Shown here: piece by piece, positions 61,905 through 64,000 of the stretch
Layout of the letters: every line of letters starts with the position of its first letter
Numbering within the stretch: the stretch's first letter is position 1
DNA from: Mycobacterium scrofulaceum
Lineage (GTDB): Bacteria; Actinomycetota; Actinomycetes; Mycobacteriales; Mycobacteriaceae
NCBI RefSeq assembly: GCF_002086735.1
Contig: NZ_MVIJ01000007.1
Coordinates: 92,652-156,651 of the forward strand
Reading direction: 5' to 3'
DNA: 64,000 bases
The notes under the pieces: model-generated
What the model saw: the letters and a program-made list of their open reading frames with translations, nothing else
The model's database searches: none
What the model was told of the DNA's origin: nothing
Made by a program: the position numbers and the translations under genes

Positions 61905-62851
61905 GGCTCGACCTCCCCGGCCGCGGTTTCCGGTTTGCCCTCCCGCAGGCGCGCCAGCCAGCGGGCCGCCTCGTCGGCCGGCGGCGGCAGCACCCCCGCT
62001 GGCGAGCCCGTCGGCCAAGATCCCAGGTATCGCACATCCGCACAACGCCGGTGCAGGGCTTTGAGTGCCTCGGCGACGGCGTCGTCGTCGATGTGGCCCA
62101 CGCAGTCGGCGAAGAAGACGTAGGTGCCCAGCGCGGTCCGGGTCGGCCGGGATTCGATCCGGGTCAGGTCGATGCCGCGGATCCCGAATTCGGTCAGCGC
62201 GCCCAGCAGCGCGCCGGGGGCATTGTCGATGCGCAGCACCACCGCCGTCCGGTCGGCTCCGGTGCGGGCCGGCGGCGGCCCCGGCGGGCCGACGAGCAGG
62301 AAGCGCGTGCAGGCGTTGGGCTCGTCGACTACGCCGTCGGCCAGGGCGGCCAGCCCCCAGTGGGTGGCGGCCAGCGGCGACGTCACCGCGGCGTCGGCGT
62401 GGCCCTCGGCGACCTGGCGCGCCGCGTCGGCGTTGGAGTACGCGGCCCGCAGCTCGGCGTCGGGCAGGTGGACGGCGACCCAGTGCCGCACCTGCGCGGC
62501 CGCCACCGAAAACGCCGCCAGCGTGCGCACGTCGGCGGTCGTCCGGCCGGGTTTGACGACGATGCTGAACGCGACGTCCAGGGTGGTTTCGGCGAACACT
62601 TGCAGGGGCGAACCGATGGCCAGGCTGTCGAGCGTGGGCGTCACCGACCCGTCGATCGAGTTCTCGATCGGGACGCACGCGTAGTCGGCGCCCCCATCGC
62701 GAACGGCGTCCAGCGCCGCGGCGGTGCTGTCGATGGGCAATCGCCGGACCTCGCCGGGACCGCGACCGGGGATCAGACCGGCGGCCGTGATCTGCAGCAG
62801 CGCCGCCTCGGTGAACGTCCCTTCCGGACCGAGATAAGCGATGCGGACCAC
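61901..62851 (-). CDS. pheA: Prephenate dehydratase
   Basis: A 316-aa enzyme converting prephenate to phenylpyruvate in phenylalanine synthesis. The PDT domain (residues 1-190) has the conserved segments GPEGTFTEAA, VPIENSIDGSV and ACTRFLLVG (Thr-Arg-Phe). The C-terminal ACT domain contains RIDNAPGALLGAL and ESRPTRTALGTY, the allosteric phenylalanine-binding segments. It is the first gene of a minus-strand pair with the phosphatase. It is divergent from the IdeR-regulated gene, with 90 bp between them. Confidence 0.95.
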   Translation of the reverse strand: MVRIAYLGPEGTFTEAALLQITAAGLIPGRGPGEVRRLPIDSTAAALDAVRDGGADYACVPIENSIDGSVTPTLDSLAIGSPLQVFAETTLDVAFSIVVKPGRTTADVRTLAAFSVAAAQVRHWVAVHLPDAELRAAYSNADAARQVAEGHADAAVTSPLAATHWGLAALADGVVDEPNACTRFLLVGPPGPPPARTGADRTAVVLRIDNAPGALLGALTEFGIRGIDLTRIESRPTRTALGTYVFFADCVGHIDDDAVAEALKALHRRCADVRYLGSWPTGSPAGVLPPPADEAARWLARLREGKPETAAGEVEP

Positions 62852-62909
62852 GCCCCAACCCTAGCGGCGAACGGCGCCTTGCGGCTCTTGCGACGTTTCG
62901 TCGCCTGAG

Positions 62910-62928
62910 TTAACTTAGGCTTACCTAA
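62910..62928 (+). promoter_or_regulatory. IdeR iron box
   Basis: TTAACTTAGGCTTACCTAA matches the mycobacterial IdeR consensus TTAGGTTAGGCTAACCTAA at 16 of 19 bases. It ends 13 bp before the GTG start of the Rv3839 homologue, and 4 bp before its ribosome-binding site, so iron-bound IdeR should repress that gene directly. The pheA promoter is on the other side and could also be affected. Confidence 0.85.
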
Positions 62929-62941
62929 TCTAAGGAGCCTC

Positions 62942-63736
62942 GTGTTACCGCTGACCTGCCCCGCCCCGACGACGGCCGAACGTATCCGGAGCGCGTGTGT
63001 CCGCGCCGGCGGCGCGCTCCTGGCACTGGAGACCGTGCACCCGCGCCAGGAGCCGGTCGTCACACCCGTGCACCACCTGCTGCCCGACGGGTCGTTCGCG
63101 CTGGCCCTCCCCGCCGACCATGACCCCCGCCCCGCCGACGGGGCGCAGGCGGTGCTCGAGTTGACCGACTATGCCCCGCTCCCGCTGCGGGAGCCGGTCC
63201 GCTCGCTGGTGTGGGTGCGCGGACGGCTGCGGGAGTTCCACCCGGCCGAGGTCGCCGGCGCGGTCGACCTGATCGCCGCCGAGTGGCCGCACCCCGCGCT
63301 GCTGCAGGTAGACACCCCGCGATGCGCGCCGTCGGACGGGCAGGAACTCCGCTACACGCTGTTCCGGCTGGAGATCGCCTCCGTCGTCGTCACGGACGCC
63401 ACCGGGGCCGAGCCCGTCAGCGTCGAAGACCTCCTCAGGGCCCGCCCCGACCCGTTCTGCGAGATCGAATCGAACCTGTTGTGGCACTTGGACACCGCGC
63501 ACAGCGACGTGGTGGCGCGGCTGGTGTCGCGCCTGCCGGCCCCGTTGCGCCGGGGACGGGTACGCCCGCTGGGGCTCGACCGCTACGGCGTGCGGTTCCG
63601 CGTCGAGGGCGGGGACCGGGACCACGACGTCCGGCTGCCCTTCCACAAACCGGTGGACGACATGACCGGCCTGCGCCAGGCCATTCGGGTGCTGATGGGT
63701 TGCCCGTTCATGAACGGGCTGCGCGCCCGCCCATAG
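62942..63736 (+). CDS. Iron-regulated DUF2470-type protein (Rv3839 homologue)
   Basis: A 264-aa protein with a GTG start behind AAGGAG. The N-terminal half resembles the flavin/heme-binding split barrel. The C-terminal ~80 residues resemble DUF2470, as seen in HugZ-type heme-handling proteins (RVRPLGLDRYGVRFRVE, DVRLPFHKPVDDMTGLRQA). Rv3839 is induced by low iron in M. tuberculosis. The IdeR box here supports the same control. A role in heme binding or breakdown is an inference from the fold. Confidence 0.82.
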   Translation: MLPLTCPAPTTAERIRSACVRAGGALLALETVHPRQEPVVTPVHHLLPDGSFALALPADHDPRPADGAQAVLELTDYAPLPLREPVRSLVWVRGRLREFHPAEVAGAVDLIAAEWPHPALLQVDTPRCAPSDGQELRYTLFRLEIASVVVTDATGAEPVSVEDLLRARPDPFCEIESNLLWHLDTAHSDVVARLVSRLPAPLRRGRVRPLGLDRYGVRFRVEGGDRDHDVRLPFHKPVDDMTGLRQAIRVLMGCPFMNGLRARP

Positions 63737-63781
63737 CCGGAGTCGTCGTGCCGGGCCGCCGCGGCCGCGTACGTTAACCGG

Positions 63782-64000
63782 GTGAACGGCGATCGACCAC
63801 CGCACCGGCCCGAACCGCGCCCCGAGCCGTCGCAGGTCATTCGCCGCGCGGCTCCGCCCCCGGCACCGGCGGAACAGACGACGCCGCTGCGCCGGCCGAC
63901 GCCAACGCCGCCACCGCCTCGTCGCGCCGCCAGCCGCGCCGGCGCGCTCCGGGGGCGGTGGGCCGGGGCGGGGGCGGCGACTGCCGGCTTCGCGGTGCGG
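63782..64000 (+). CDS. N-terminus of a proline-rich protein, possibly LytR-CpsA-Psr family (cut by window end)
   Basis: The 73 visible codons from GTG 63782 are Pro/Arg-rich (PEPSQVIRRAAPPP), then enter what looks like the start of a hydrophobic segment (AGAATAGFAV). The PSQVIRR-type N-terminal tail resembles those before the membrane helix of LytR-CpsA-Psr cell-wall ligases, but no catalytic part is visible, so the identity is tentative. The reading frame is open to the end of the window. Confidence 0.4.
   Translation, partial: MNGDRPPHRPEPRPEPSQVIRRAAPPPAPAEQTTPLRRPTPTPPPPRRAASRAGALRGRWAGAGAATAGFAVR

Overview
The window is high-GC actinobacterial DNA from a Mycobacterium. Nearly every gene matches, in order and orientation, the M. 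tuberculosis segment from the end of dprE1 (Rv3790) to about Rv3840. This is the locus that builds the mycolyl-arabinogalactan cell-wall core. PGRS genes and insertion sequences are absent, and several extra or missing genes set it apart from the tuberculosis complex. A slow-growing non-tuberculous species (M. avium complex or a relative) is the best guess. Gene names were assigned from remembered family sequences and synteny, not from a database search.

Region 1 (1-13359, + strand) is arabinan synthesis. The tail of dprE1 is followed by dprE2 (decaprenylphosphoryl-arabinose synthesis), aftA (primes arabinan on galactan) and embC, embA and embB (arabinan polymerisation, ethambutol targets). 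A DinB/MDMPI-fold gene sits between embC and embA. Region 2 (13516-17498) holds a small secreted protein behind a CRP-like site, a membrane protein coupled to a GarA-like FHA protein, fadE35 and another membrane protein. It ends at a large palindrome.

Region 3 (17603-36812, - strand) contains accD4-pks13-fadD32 (mycolic acid condensation), the cutinase-like Rv3802c homologue, fbpD and fbpA (mycolyl transfer, antigen 85), and then aftB, ubiA, the DPPR phosphatase gene, glfT2 and glf (arabinan end-capping, DPA precursor and galactan synthesis). Together with region 1 this covers precursor supply, polymer assembly and mycolate attachment.

Region 4 (37071-45170) has the repeat-containing surface protein Erp (pirG), a secreted peptidoglycan amidase-like protein, a HAD phosphatase, three tandem lysophosphatidate-acyltransferase-like genes, and a metallo-beta-lactamase/Rieske protein with a small partner. 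Region 5 (45153-53529) keeps the transport and acyltransferase half of the sulfolipid-1 locus (papA2-, sap-, chp1-, mmpL8- and papA1-like genes) but lacks pks2 and fadD23.

Region 6 (53695-64000) has a FAD oxidoreductase next to a TetR regulator with two matching operator palindromes, then a small membrane protein, a methyltransferase/AraC divergent pair, serS, a septum-formation-type membrane protein, a zincin-like protein, a tiny cysteine-rich protein, a phosphoglycerate-mutase-family phosphatase, pheA, an IdeR-box-controlled Rv3839 homologue and the start of a proline-rich protein cut by the window edge. No rRNA, tRNA, CRISPR array or insertion sequence was recognised. The most interesting unusual points are the gene inserted inside the emb operon, the PKS-less sulfolipid-type locus, the in-frame palindrome insertion in aftA, and the regulator sites.
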